Shown piece after piece: positions 51,843-60,187 of a stretch of 64,000 bases of DNA; position 1 is the stretch's first letter; each line of letters begins with the position of its first letter. The notes beneath the pieces were generated by a model. The model was given only the letters and a program-made list of their open reading frames with translations. It did no database searches and had not been told where the DNA came from. This DNA comes from CAISIP01 sp031396205 (GTDB taxonomy: Bacteria; Pseudomonadota; Gammaproteobacteria; Burkholderiales; Burkholderiaceae_C). Location: the NCBI GenBank assembly GCA_031396205.1, contig JANNKH010000041.1:1-64000 (forward strand), in the 5' to 3' direction. The translations under genes and the position numbers were made by a program.

Positions 51843-53097
51843 GATCTTCAGCATCTTGCGTGGCGAGGTACGGGTCAAGGGCTCGGATGCGGACCCGCAG
51901 GCCAAGGCGATCATGCTGGGCGCTGGCAATTTCTTTGGCGAGATGGGACTGATCTCGGGACGCCGACGCTCGGCCAAGGTGCGTGCCGGCGAAGGCTGCA
52001 TGCTGATTGAGACGCCCGGCCGCACCATGCTGCGCGTGCTGGCCTCGGTGGATGCGGTGCGGCGCGAGCTCGATCAGGTCGCGCTGCGCCGTGCGGTGCG
52101 CAAATACGTGGCCGACGACGTCACCGAGGATCAGCTCAACCGACTGATCGAGGACTCGCAGATCCGCAAGTACAAGGCGGACGACGCGCTGTTCAAAGAG
52201 GGCGACAAGCCCGACGGCCTGTACCTGATCCGCAAGGGTTCGGTCATGGTGTCGCGCCACCTGGGCGGGCGCGACGTGGTGCTGTCCTATGTGTCCGCGG
52301 GCAACTATGTCGGCGAGATGGCGCTGATGCTCAATGCGCCGCGTTCGGCCACCGTGCGCGCCGCGGTACCAACCGAGGCCATCGTGCTCGAAGCGGGCAA
52401 GGTGACCGATATGCTGGCGGCCAACACCGGCCTGCGCGACGAACTCGACGACAAATACCTGTTGCGTTTGCAGGCCAACGAAGCGATGGAGTCGAACCAG
52501 CGCTCGGGCAACCTGATCTCGTTCCTGCTCAAGCAGGGCGTGGGCGAGGCGACCGACGTGCTGCTGATCGACGAGTCGCTGTGCGTGCGATGCGACCTGT
52601 GCGAGAAGGCCTGCGCAGATACCCATTTCGGCACCTCCCGCCTCGACCTCGAGGCCGGCCCGACCTTCGACAACCTGCATGTGCCCACCTCCTGCCGCCA
52701 TTGCGAGCATCCGCATTGCATGAAGGACTGCCCGCCGGATGCCATCCACCGATCGCCCAACGGCGAGGTCTACCTCACCGATGCCTGCATCGGTTGCGGC
52801 AACTGCGAGAAGAACTGCCCCTACGGCGTGATCCAGATGGCGCCACTGGCGACCAAGCGCGGCATCAACAGCCTGTGGGCCTGGTTGCTGACCGGCTTGG
52901 GGCATGAACCCGGCACTGCATCGCCCAAGGCGGGCACCGTCGGCAAGGACAAGTCCACTGCCGTCAAGAAGGCGGTCAAGTGCGACATGTGCATGGACAT
53001 CAAGTCGGGCCCGGCATGCGTGCGCGCCTGCCCGACCGGCGCAGCGCTGCGCATCAGCCCCGAAAAATTCCTGAATTTCGCCGGCGGCAAGAGCTAG
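51805..53097 (+). CDS. Truncated cyclic-nucleotide-binding / 4Fe-4S protein
   Basis: The 430-residue open frame begins inside the preceding membrane-protein fragment; real homology starts at about residue 14 (IFSILRGEVRVKG), which is the middle of a cyclic-nucleotide-binding domain. A second complete such domain follows (about 115-225: KYKADDALFKEGDKPDGLYLI). Then four cysteine clusters: CVRCDLCEKAC, CRHCEHPHCMKDC, CIGCGNCEKNC and CDMCMDIKSGPACVRAC, typical of ferredoxin-like electron-transfer subunits. Homologues have a longer N-terminus, often with a flavin/NAD part. The protein may be non-functional unless the start at 51805 is used. No Shine-Dalgarno for that start is evident. Confidence 0.65.
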   Translation: MSGTARPLSTCPAIFSILRGEVRVKGSDADPQAKAIMLGAGNFFGEMGLISGRRRSAKVRAGEGCMLIETPGRTMLRVLASVDAVRRELDQVALRRAVRKYVADDVTEDQLNRLIEDSQIRKYKADDALFKEGDKPDGLYLIRKGSVMVSRHLGGRDVVLSYVSAGNYVGEMALMLNAPRSATVRAAVPTEAIVLEAGKVTDMLAANTGLRDELDDKYLLRLQANEAMESNQRSGNLISFLLKQGVGEATDVLLIDESLCVRCDLCEKACADTHFGTSRLDLEAGPTFDNLHVPTSCRHCEHPHCMKDCPPDAIHRSPNGEVYLTDACIGCGNCEKNCPYGVIQMAPLATKRGINSLWAWLLTGLGHEPGTASPKAGTVGKDKSTAVKKAVKCDMCMDIKSGPACVRACPTGAALRISPEKFLNFAGGKS

Positions 53098-53246
53098 GGC
53101 GTCGGCGCTGCCGACGGCCGTGGCGGCCCATCGCCAGGCATGCCCGCCCTGGAGCGATTCAGGCCGGCGCGTGGCCTGGGCAATCCCCATGTCCGACTTG
53201 CAGGCATGGCCATGCAGGCCCGGCCGAACACTGGGATACTGCGCCG

Positions 53247-54578
53247 ATGTCCGGGTACCCGCTTGCCATCATCCTTTCCAGCCGGCGCAGCGTCCTGCGT
53301 CTGGCGGGCGCTGCATTGGGTAGCCTGACGCTGGCGCGTCTTGCCGGCGCAGATGTGCTGGGCCTGGCCGGCGCCCGGCTGACCGCCGATTTCGATCCGG
53401 TGGCCGCCATGTGGCTGGGATACGACCCCGGCCACGAGGCCTTCACCGCCGATCTGGCGCAGGTGTTGTGGCCGCATGTGCCGATCAAGATGCTGGTGCG
53501 CGATGCCCAGGCACAGGCCATGGCCACTTCGCTGTTGCGCAGCCGCGGATTGAATGCCGCAAAAATATCGTTCGTGCAGGACGACCGGGCGCCGTTTTTC
53601 GTGCGCGATGGTGCCGTGTTCGGTCTGGACGGACGCGACCGGCCGTTCATTGTCGACTTTCAGTGGACGCACTACGGATGGAGCAACTGGTGCCGCCGGA
53701 CCTTCTCCGGCAGCCGGGCCCAGGCGCGCGACTGCGCGCGGACCGACGACCTGGAAACGGGCGGCCTGGACCAGCGGCTGGCGGCGGCACTGGGCCGGGC
53801 GTCATTCTCTTCCCCCTTGGCCATCGAGGGCGGCGGCGTCGAGGTCAATGGCCGCGGCCTGATCATCGCCAATGCCAGCCTGTGGCGCGAGCGCAACCGG
53901 GGCCTGTCGCAGGACGCGATCGAGAAGCATCTGTTGGCTTTGCCCGGCATGCGCAAGGTGGTCTGGGTCCCGCATGGCCTGGCGCATGACCCGCTGCACC
54001 GCGCCACCATCGCTGGCCAATACGTGGGCTGGGGCACCGGCGGCCACACCGATGAGTTCGTGCGGTTCGCTGACGAGAATACGGTTTTGTTGGCCTGGGT
54101 CGACGAGGCCGATGCGCGCGCCCATCCCGTGGCGCGGCTGAACCAGCGGCGCATGCAGGCCAACCACGAGGCCCTGGCCAGAAGCACCGACGCGCGTGGC
54201 CAACCGCTCAGGGTGGTCAAGGTGCCGCTGCCGCAGGTGGTGGAACGGGAGGTAATGCTCAGCGCCAGCGCCGACACCGCCTATTCGAACGAATGGACCG
54301 CTGCGTCTTTTCCGGCCCGCGAAAAACGCCGTGAAGGCCAGACCGTGCGTCAAGTCGCCACCACCAGCTATCTGAACCATGTCCTGGTCAACGACCTGGT
54401 GCTGCTGCCAACCTATGTCGCGCATGGCACGCCACACGAGCGGGAAGAGCAGGTGCACAAGATCTATATGTCGGTGTTTCCCGGGCGACGTGTGAAGTCA
54501 ATCGACGTGATGAACGCGAACTGGGTCGGGGGCGGAGCGCATTGCGCGACATTGACGGAGCCGGCGGCGCGGGGATGA
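53247..54578 (+). CDS. Exported agmatine deiminase / peptidyl-arginine deiminase family protein
   Basis: A 443-residue deiminase-fold protein. The N-terminus SSRRSVLRLAGAALGSLTLA resembles a twin-arginine (Tat) signal, unusual for this cytoplasmic family. Active-site pieces are LAIEGGGVEVNGRG, the substrate/acid motif GTGGHTDEFVRFAD and a C-terminal nucleophile Cys in VGGGAHCATLTEP. Family members hydrolyse the guanidino group of agmatine or arginine to citrulline-type products. Upstream residues to 52980 in the same frame were rejected because they run antisense-like through the ferredoxin gene's end. An isolated gene. Confidence 0.85.
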   Translation: MSGYPLAIILSSRRSVLRLAGAALGSLTLARLAGADVLGLAGARLTADFDPVAAMWLGYDPGHEAFTADLAQVLWPHVPIKMLVRDAQAQAMATSLLRSRGLNAAKISFVQDDRAPFFVRDGAVFGLDGRDRPFIVDFQWTHYGWSNWCRRTFSGSRAQARDCARTDDLETGGLDQRLAAALGRASFSSPLAIEGGGVEVNGRGLIIANASLWRERNRGLSQDAIEKHLLALPGMRKVVWVPHGLAHDPLHRATIAGQYVGWGTGGHTDEFVRFADENTVLLAWVDEADARAHPVARLNQRRMQANHEALARSTDARGQPLRVVKVPLPQVVEREVMLSASADTAYSNEWTAASFPAREKRREGQTVRQVATTSYLNHVLVNDLVLLPTYVAHGTPHEREEQVHKIYMSVFPGRRVKSIDVMNANWVGGGAHCATLTEPAARG

Positions 54579-54689
54579 AGCACGGCGGCGTTCGGCTCGA
54601 TCGCGGTGACCAGGAATCGATGGTGGCAGTGCCAACCCGCGCCAGATCGACAACGCCAGTGGCAGTTGGCAACCACGGATCTCCACGAT

Positions 54690-55898
54690 TCAACCCGCCG
54701 GTTTGTGCAATTGCGCCAGCACCCGAAGCAATGTGCGATTGACCTCGCCCAGATCGAGATCGTGCGTCTTGCACAGCTCCGGCACCGCTGCCATGCGGGG
54801 GTACTCCAGCGCGGTGGCCAGTTCCAGAAAGGGCGCATACGGACCGCTGTTGCCCAGGATCGCTCCGCTGACGCGATCCGACAGCGGCAAGCGTTGCAGC
54901 GCGTCAAGTAGCGGTTCACCGAGCAGGCCGTCGATCTGCGACAGCATGCCGCACAGGAACACCTCGCGGCGCAGCGTGTCCTCGTCGCCGGCGTCGAGCT
55001 GTTGCTCCATCACCCGCGCCCGCATCACCATCGACATGCGCACCGGGTCCATGTCGGGCTCATTGCTGGCCAGTGGCAGCATGTCCTGCAGCCAGGCCTT
55101 GAAGCGCGACAGCCCGAGCAGCATCAGGCCGTGGCGCAGCGATTCGACGCCGCTGCGCAGGCCCAGCGCGGCCGAATTGGTAAAACGCAAGAAGCGGTAG
55201 GCCAGCAGCGGTTCGTCGGCCAGCGTGTGCTCGATCAGTTCGAGCGCGGCGTCGGCGTCGGTCTGCTGGATCAGGCGTACGATGGTGCTGTGGCTGGGCT
55301 GGATCGGCTGCTGCCGGTGCGACAGCAGAACGTCGTCGACCGGCCAACCGGCCACGCCCCAGGCGCTTTGCTGGTCCAGGCAGTGGTCCGCCATCAGGCG
55401 ACTGGGAACGGCCTCGACGATCTGATCGGACGGCACCGGACTGTTCGCACCGGACTGGCCCAGCGAGGCCTTGGCGCCGACGATGGTTTCACCGGGCGTC
55501 AGCCCCATGATGGTTCGGGTAAAGCATGGCGCCAGGTCCGCACCCGGGCGTTGACCGGGCGCGCCACGCCACAAAAGTGGCAACTGGCGTTTGTGGGCCC
55601 GGCGCACTGCACTGGCCAAATCGGCGTCGGCAAGCAAATCGTGTTGCACCACCAGCAGTGGTCCGTCGGGGTCGCCATGGTCCAGCAGGTCGCACAGGAG
55701 GCCGGCGGTCTGCGGCGTGAGCATCAGGGCCGGGCATTGGTCGGACCAGGTCTGCTCAACCGTGCGCAGGAAATGTGCGCCTTCGATCGGTTCGTCGCCG
55801 AACGGCCGCAGGAACAGTTGCACCGCCACCGGTTGGCGCAGGCGATTCCAGACCAGCTGGTAACCCAGCATCAGCTGCCCGAGCGTCGAAGGGGCCAT
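54690..55898 (-). CDS. HDOD-domain signalling protein
   Basis: A 402-residue protein. The C-terminal half (about residues 200-400) is an HDOD domain (VDDVLLSHRQQPIQPSHST to PLLDALQRLPLS). The N-terminal half resembles an EAL-like fold of YuxH-type proteins (QLMLGYQLVWNRLRQPVAVQ) without the catalytic motif. Such proteins act as regulators in c-di-GMP, chemotaxis or flagellar networks. It lies 7 bases downstream of flgL, so it is probably the last gene of the flagellar transcript. Start 55898 (MAPSTLGQLMLGYQ) is taken over 56021. Confidence 0.82.
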   Translation of the reverse strand: MAPSTLGQLMLGYQLVWNRLRQPVAVQLFLRPFGDEPIEGAHFLRTVEQTWSDQCPALMLTPQTAGLLCDLLDHGDPDGPLLVVQHDLLADADLASAVRRAHKRQLPLLWRGAPGQRPGADLAPCFTRTIMGLTPGETIVGAKASLGQSGANSPVPSDQIVEAVPSRLMADHCLDQQSAWGVAGWPVDDVLLSHRQQPIQPSHSTIVRLIQQTDADAALELIEHTLADEPLLAYRFLRFTNSAALGLRSGVESLRHGLMLLGLSRFKAWLQDMLPLASNEPDMDPVRMSMVMRARVMEQQLDAGDEDTLRREVFLCGMLSQIDGLLGEPLLDALQRLPLSDRVSGAILGNSGPYAPFLELATALEYPRMAAVPELCKTHDLDLGEVNRTLLRVLAQLHKPAG

Positions 55899-55905
55899 GG
55901 TGGCG

Positions 55906-57096
55906 TCAGTTGATGTAGTTGAACAACGAAAGGCGCTGGATCTGTGCGTAAGACTGTAACGCAGCCTGGTAACCGGTTTGCGTCTTGTTGAAATCGGAGA
56001 TCGCCTTGACCATGTCGGCATCGACCGCGCGCGAGCGGTCCGACTCGAGCGATAGTGCGCGTGCCGACTGGGCCTCGGTGATGGTGTCGGCCCGGTTCAG
56101 CCAGTCGCCGGCCTGGCCGCGCGCGGCCTGCATGCGTTCCATGGCGGTGTCAATCTGCGACAACGACAGCGCCACCGCATGCGCCAGCCGGTGGTCGCCG
56201 GGCGCGGAGTCGATGCTGGCAATGGTTTCGTCCAGCAGGTTGAATACGTTCTTGGTCGTGCTCGGCGCGATGTCCAGCGCATCGCCGTTGTTCGGTGTGC
56301 CCTGGGCCAGCACCGAGACCCCATCGAACAAAATCGGCGCGCCGTTGACATACGGCTGGCCGGTGCTGAGGGTTGTGGCCGTGGTGGTGTTGACGATGTC
56401 GTAGGTGGTGACTCCGGCCACGACGCTGAAGTTGATGCGGTAGTTGTCGCCGGTGACCAGGGTCGGGGATACCACGGTGCCCGGGTCGCTCCAGAGCGCA
56501 CCAGTATTGCCGACGCCCAGGGACACTTCGAACGTGCGGTTGCCACTGGGCACGTCCATCCAGATCGCCTGGCCATTCATGGCGCCCGGCAGAGCCGTGG
56601 TGGTGGCGGCGCGCTGGCCAGCTGCGCCCTGGTAGATCACCCCCGCGGGAACGTCGGCAAACGGGGCGCCGGCGCTGCCCAGGCCACCGAACAAGGGCAC
56701 GCCGTTGTTGTCGGCGCGGTTCGAGATGGCGAATATCTGGTCGCGCAGACTTATCAGTTGACGCGCCAGTGTGTCGCGATTGGCCGGTGTGTAGGCGGCG
56801 TTGCCGGCGGCGATGACGAATTCGCGCGCGCTCTGCATCAGGCCGATCGCTTCGCCCAGGCCGGCTTCGGCGCCTGACAGGGCGGCACGCTGGGTTTCCA
56901 GCGCGCGCTGATCGGTTTCTATGCGGCTGAGCCGCACCATCGCGCGTTCGGCTTGGGCCGAGGCGGTCGGATCGTCGCTGACCCGGTTTACCCGCAGGCC
57001 AGAGCTCAGTTTCTCCTGCTGGCCTGCCAACTCGCTCTGGCGGCGGTACAACTGCTCCAGGGCATTGTCGTAGGTGTTGGCGGTTCCTATGCGCAT
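55906..57096 (-). CDS. flgL: Flagellar hook-associated protein FlgL (HAP3)
   Basis: A 396-residue protein with flagellin-like ends: RIGTANTYDNALEQLYRRQSELAGQQEKLS at the N-terminus (first 20 residues shown as landmark RIGTANTYDNALEQLYRRQS) and a helical C-terminus ending SYAQIQRLSLFNYIN. The central region (about 140-300) is the variable exposed domain. FlgL joins the hook (via FlgK) to the filament. The length suits the family. It is 29 bases after flgK. Confidence 0.92.
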   Translation of the reverse strand: MRIGTANTYDNALEQLYRRQSELAGQQEKLSSGLRVNRVSDDPTASAQAERAMVRLSRIETDQRALETQRAALSGAEAGLGEAIGLMQSAREFVIAAGNAAYTPANRDTLARQLISLRDQIFAISNRADNNGVPLFGGLGSAGAPFADVPAGVIYQGAAGQRAATTTALPGAMNGQAIWMDVPSGNRTFEVSLGVGNTGALWSDPGTVVSPTLVTGDNYRINFSVVAGVTTYDIVNTTTATTLSTGQPYVNGAPILFDGVSVLAQGTPNNGDALDIAPSTTKNVFNLLDETIASIDSAPGDHRLAHAVALSLSQIDTAMERMQAARGQAGDWLNRADTITEAQSARALSLESDRSRAVDADMVKAISDFNKTQTGYQAALQSYAQIQRLSLFNYIN

Positions 57097-57125
57097 GTTC
57101 GACGTCTCTTCGTGACTACGGCTCG

Positions 57126-59030
57126 TCAGCGGGCCAGGTTCTGCAGCAGGGTATCGAACATGGTCTGGGCCACCTGCAGCATTCTGGCCGAGGCCTGGTA
57201 GGCCTGCTGGAATTGCAACATCTTGGCGGCTTCCTCGTCCAGGTTGACGCCGGCCAAAGTGGCCTGGTCCGATACGGCATTGGCAGAGATCGACTGCGAC
57301 ACCGCACTGGCGAAACCGGCGCTTTGCACCCGCACGCCAATCGCTGATAGGAGACCCGCGTACCCATCGGTGGTGGCGGCGCCGTCGAACAGCGCCTGGT
57401 CGCGGATCGCCAGCAAGGCGTGCGCATTGCCCGCGTCCACGGCCGGGAACGCATTGGCCTGCACGGTGTAGGTGTCGCCCACCTGAGGCGTGCCCTTGAG
57501 GGTCAACGCCCAGCCGTTGTAGTTGATGGGTTGACCCGGTACAAAGGCCACGCCGCTCGGGTTGCCGGTTCCCGTGCCGGCGACATCGAAACTGCCCGCT
57601 GCGGTAAACGTCAGCGTGACGGTCTGCGCCAGGTTGGCGTTCGCCTGTTGCGGCAGCAGGGTCTGCAGCGTCAGCGACCCTTGGTTGGCAACACCAGCGC
57701 TGGCCACGACCGGACTGGCGACAGCCAGTGAGCGGGGCGAGGCGAAAGCCACGTCGATGTTGTTGGTGACCTGCCGGAACGGCGTGACCATAAAGCGGTC
57801 GCCCGCGTTCGCAGTGCCGGTGACCTGCAGGTCCAGCCCGTCGACCTGCGCCGGCACTGAACCGAACAAGGTGACCTGGCCATCGGTCAGGCGCCGGATC
57901 GATCCGGCGGCAGCGCCGGTGAAGACCACTTCATAGTCCGATGGCGCCAGCCCCGGCGCGCCGCTGACCGGGCCGGTCTGCACCGCCACCTGGATGCTGG
58001 CCGTGCCGCCGTTGGCGAGCGCGGGGATGGCGTCCGGGATCGGGCCGAGCGTCAGCAGATCGCCGGCGGGATTGCCCGACAGGTCCAGCCCGAGCCGGTG
58101 TTGCTGGTTCAGCACCGTGGCAAGCGACAGGGCCATACGCCCGAGCAGATTTCCGGCATCGGCCAGGTCGGTGTTGTTAAAGCGCAGCAGACCGGACAGC
58201 GCCCCACCGCCCATGGTGGACTCCTCCAGCACCACCGACAGGCCGTCGCGCTGAATTGTCAGTTTGGACTGCAGCGGGTCGCCAAACGCGTCACGTTCCA
58301 GCGTGACCGGTGCCACCGTGGTGCCTAGCACCAGCGGCTGGCTGCCCGCCACAAACAGGCCGATCGTGCCGTCACTGGCCGGGATACTGGTGGTCTGCAC
58401 AATGGTGTTGAGTTCGCGGATCAGCTCGTCGCGCTTGTCCAGCAGGTCGTTCGGCGTGTGGCCAACGCCCTGCTGGTTGCGGATCTCGCGGTTGGTCTCG
58501 GCGATGCGCGTGGCCAGGCTGTTGACCATGCGCACGTTGGATGCCAGTTCCAGCTGCAGGCCCTCGCGCAGGTTGTTCAGATTACCGGTGACCGAGCGGA
58601 ACCGGGCCGCCAATTCGTCGGTGCGTGCCAGTACCACGGTGCGCGCGGTCAGGTCGGCCGGCGCGTTGGCGACGTCGGAAAACGCGTTCAGCATGTCGCC
58701 TACGGCGGCGCCCAGCCCGGTCGGCCCGCCCTGAAACAGATCTTCCAGCTTCCTCAACTGGTCCAGCCGCTTTTCGTCCGCCGCCGCTACCGCGCCGGTC
58801 AGTGCGATCTGGCGCGTGAGCATCTCGCTGTGGCTGCGCAGCACCGTCGCTGCGTCGACGCCGCGCCCGTAATAGCCCGCACCCTGGTACAGGCCTTCGA
58901 TGCTCTCGAGTTGGACGTTCTGGCGCGAATACCCGGCCGTGTTGACGTTGGCTATGTTGTTGCCGGTCGTGCGCAACACCTGCTGGTTGGACAGCAGTGC
59001 GCCGGTACCGATGCTGAGCAGGCTCGACAT
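57126..59030 (-). CDS. flgK: Flagellar hook-associated protein FlgK (HAP1)
   Basis: A 634-residue protein. The conserved start is MSSLLSIGTGALLSNQQVLR with TTGNNIANVNTAGYSRQNV, the rod/hook-family motif; the C-terminus ends MLQVAQTMFDTLLQNLAR, also conserved. The long central part (Ala/Gly/Thr/Val-rich) is the exposed domain. It forms the first junction layer between hook and filament. It lies 121 bases after flgJ, a spacer that carries one of the GC-rich repeats. Confidence 0.94.
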   Translation of the reverse strand: MSSLLSIGTGALLSNQQVLRTTGNNIANVNTAGYSRQNVQLESIEGLYQGAGYYGRGVDAATVLRSHSEMLTRQIALTGAVAAADEKRLDQLRKLEDLFQGGPTGLGAAVGDMLNAFSDVANAPADLTARTVVLARTDELAARFRSVTGNLNNLREGLQLELASNVRMVNSLATRIAETNREIRNQQGVGHTPNDLLDKRDELIRELNTIVQTTSIPASDGTIGLFVAGSQPLVLGTTVAPVTLERDAFGDPLQSKLTIQRDGLSVVLEESTMGGGALSGLLRFNNTDLADAGNLLGRMALSLATVLNQQHRLGLDLSGNPAGDLLTLGPIPDAIPALANGGTASIQVAVQTGPVSGAPGLAPSDYEVVFTGAAAGSIRRLTDGQVTLFGSVPAQVDGLDLQVTGTANAGDRFMVTPFRQVTNNIDVAFASPRSLAVASPVVASAGVANQGSLTLQTLLPQQANANLAQTVTLTFTAAGSFDVAGTGTGNPSGVAFVPGQPINYNGWALTLKGTPQVGDTYTVQANAFPAVDAGNAHALLAIRDQALFDGAATTDGYAGLLSAIGVRVQSAGFASAVSQSISANAVSDQATLAGVNLDEEAAKMLQFQQAYQASARMLQVAQTMFDTLLQNLAR

Positions 59031-59033
59031 CTC

Positions 59034-59119
59034 AGGGCCCCCACGCTTGTCGCTGCGCGTACTGCGCCGCTGCCCCCCGCGGGGGTGAATTTCCCTTGGG
59101 GCAGCCCGGCGGGAAATTG
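59034..59119 (-). repeat. Diverged copy of the GC-rich intergenic repeat
   Basis: The spacer between flgJ and flgK holds, on the minus strand, GGGGGGCAGCG and AGCGTGGGGGC in the same order as the repeats at 60029-60180, with an insertion between. It also contains a perfect palindrome CCCCCGCGGGGG (59074-59085) and an inverted repeat AATTTCCC/GGGAAATT (59088-59095 and 59111-59118), so its transcript would fold strongly. It may act as a transcription attenuator within the operon. Confidence 0.6.
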
Positions 59120-59150
59120 ACCAACGCGATTGCCGCCACAGATTGCGGCG

Positions 59151-60026
59151 TCATACAGACTTCGCCCGTTGCAGTTGCAGCGTCATGTTGATCGCCCGGC
59201 CCAGCTTGGACGCGTAGTCCGGGTCGGTCGCGTAGCCGGCGCGCTGCAGTCCGTTGGCCCAGGCCTGCACCGAGTCGGTCTGCTGGCTGACCTGCGCGTA
59301 GCGCGGGCTCCGGGTGATCAGGCGGGCATAGTCGCGCAGCGAGTCCTCGTAGGAGTCGTAGGCGCGGAACTTGGCCACCGTCTTCTGCGGCGCCCCGTTG
59401 ATGTATTCGGTGGTGGTGATCTCGGCTACCTTGCCGTTCCAGCCGCCGGTGGCCTTGATGCCGAACAGGTTGTGCGACGGGGCGCCGCCGGCCATCGTGA
59501 TCTCGCTGCGGCCCCAACCCGTTTCATGGCCAGCCTGGCCCAGCATGAAGGCGGCGGGTATGCCGCTGGCCTGTTCCACCCGTGCGGCGGCGGCCGCATG
59601 GCGCTGCACGAAATCGCCCTGGCTGCTGCTGGGGCGCATCGAAGCCAGCGGCTCGGACGGCAGCGGCTGGGCCGCGCCTGCCGGTGCGGATGGCACAACC
59701 GGAATCGATTCGCCGGAAATGCGCTGCGACAACTGCCGCGCAATCTGCTCTGATAGCCCACCCTTCATGCCCGACATCTGTACCGCCAGCTGCTGGTCGA
59801 GCAGGTCGGCACTCAGGTCACCGCCGGGGCTGTCCAGCAGACCGGACTTCATGCTGGCTTCGCGCATGCTCTTGATCAACTCGCGCATGAACAACGACTC
59901 GAACTGCTTGGCCGCTTCCTTGAGCGCGCCAGCGCTGTTCTGGCCTGCCTGCAGCTTGAGCGCATTGAGCGAGCGACCGTCGGCCGCCAATGCGTTTGCC
60001 CCGTTGGCAATGGTTCCGTATGCCAT
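59151..60026 (-). CDS. flgJ: Flagellar protein FlgJ, rod chaperone with muramidase domain
   Basis: A 291-residue two-domain protein. Residues 1-100 form the rod-capping domain (AKQFESLFMRELIKSMREAS). Residues about 135-285 form a glucosaminidase domain of the flagellar type (IPAAFMLGQAGHETGWGRSE with the catalytic Glu, then NLFGIKATGGWNG). It digests peptidoglycan while the rod crosses the cell wall. Both domains are present and full length. The gap to flgI, upstream, holds the tandem repeats. Confidence 0.93.
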   Translation of the reverse strand: MAYGTIANGANALAADGRSLNALKLQAGQNSAGALKEAAKQFESLFMRELIKSMREASMKSGLLDSPGGDLSADLLDQQLAVQMSGMKGGLSEQIARQLSQRISGESIPVVPSAPAGAAQPLPSEPLASMRPSSSQGDFVQRHAAAAARVEQASGIPAAFMLGQAGHETGWGRSEITMAGGAPSHNLFGIKATGGWNGKVAEITTTEYINGAPQKTVAKFRAYDSYEDSLRDYARLITRSPRYAQVSQQTDSVQAWANGLQRAGYATDPDYASKLGRAINMTLQLQRAKSV

Positions 60027-60028
60027 GT

Positions 60029-60180
60029 CAATTCCGCCCGGTCGTTCCGAAGGGATTGACAGCCCCCTTGGGGGGCAGCGAACGCAGTGAGCGTGGGGGC
60101 AGCATGCAATTCCGCCCGGCCGTTCCGAAGGGATTGACAGCCCCCTTGGGGGGCAGCGAACGCAGTGAGCGTGGGGGCAG
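60029..60180 (+). repeat. Tandem pair of 74-base GC-rich elements
   Basis: Two copies (60029-60102 and 60107-60180) differ at one base and are separated by CATG. Each begins CAATTCCGCCCGG, has GCCCCCTTGGGGGGC, a hairpin-forming core, and ends GCGTGGGGGCAG. They lie between flgI and flgJ. The sequence type resembles REP-like repeats I associate with Comamonadaceae genomes. Function unknown; a fold in the polycistronic RNA could alter downstream expression. They leave both reading frames intact. Confidence 0.8.
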
Positions 60181-60187
60181 TTTCATC

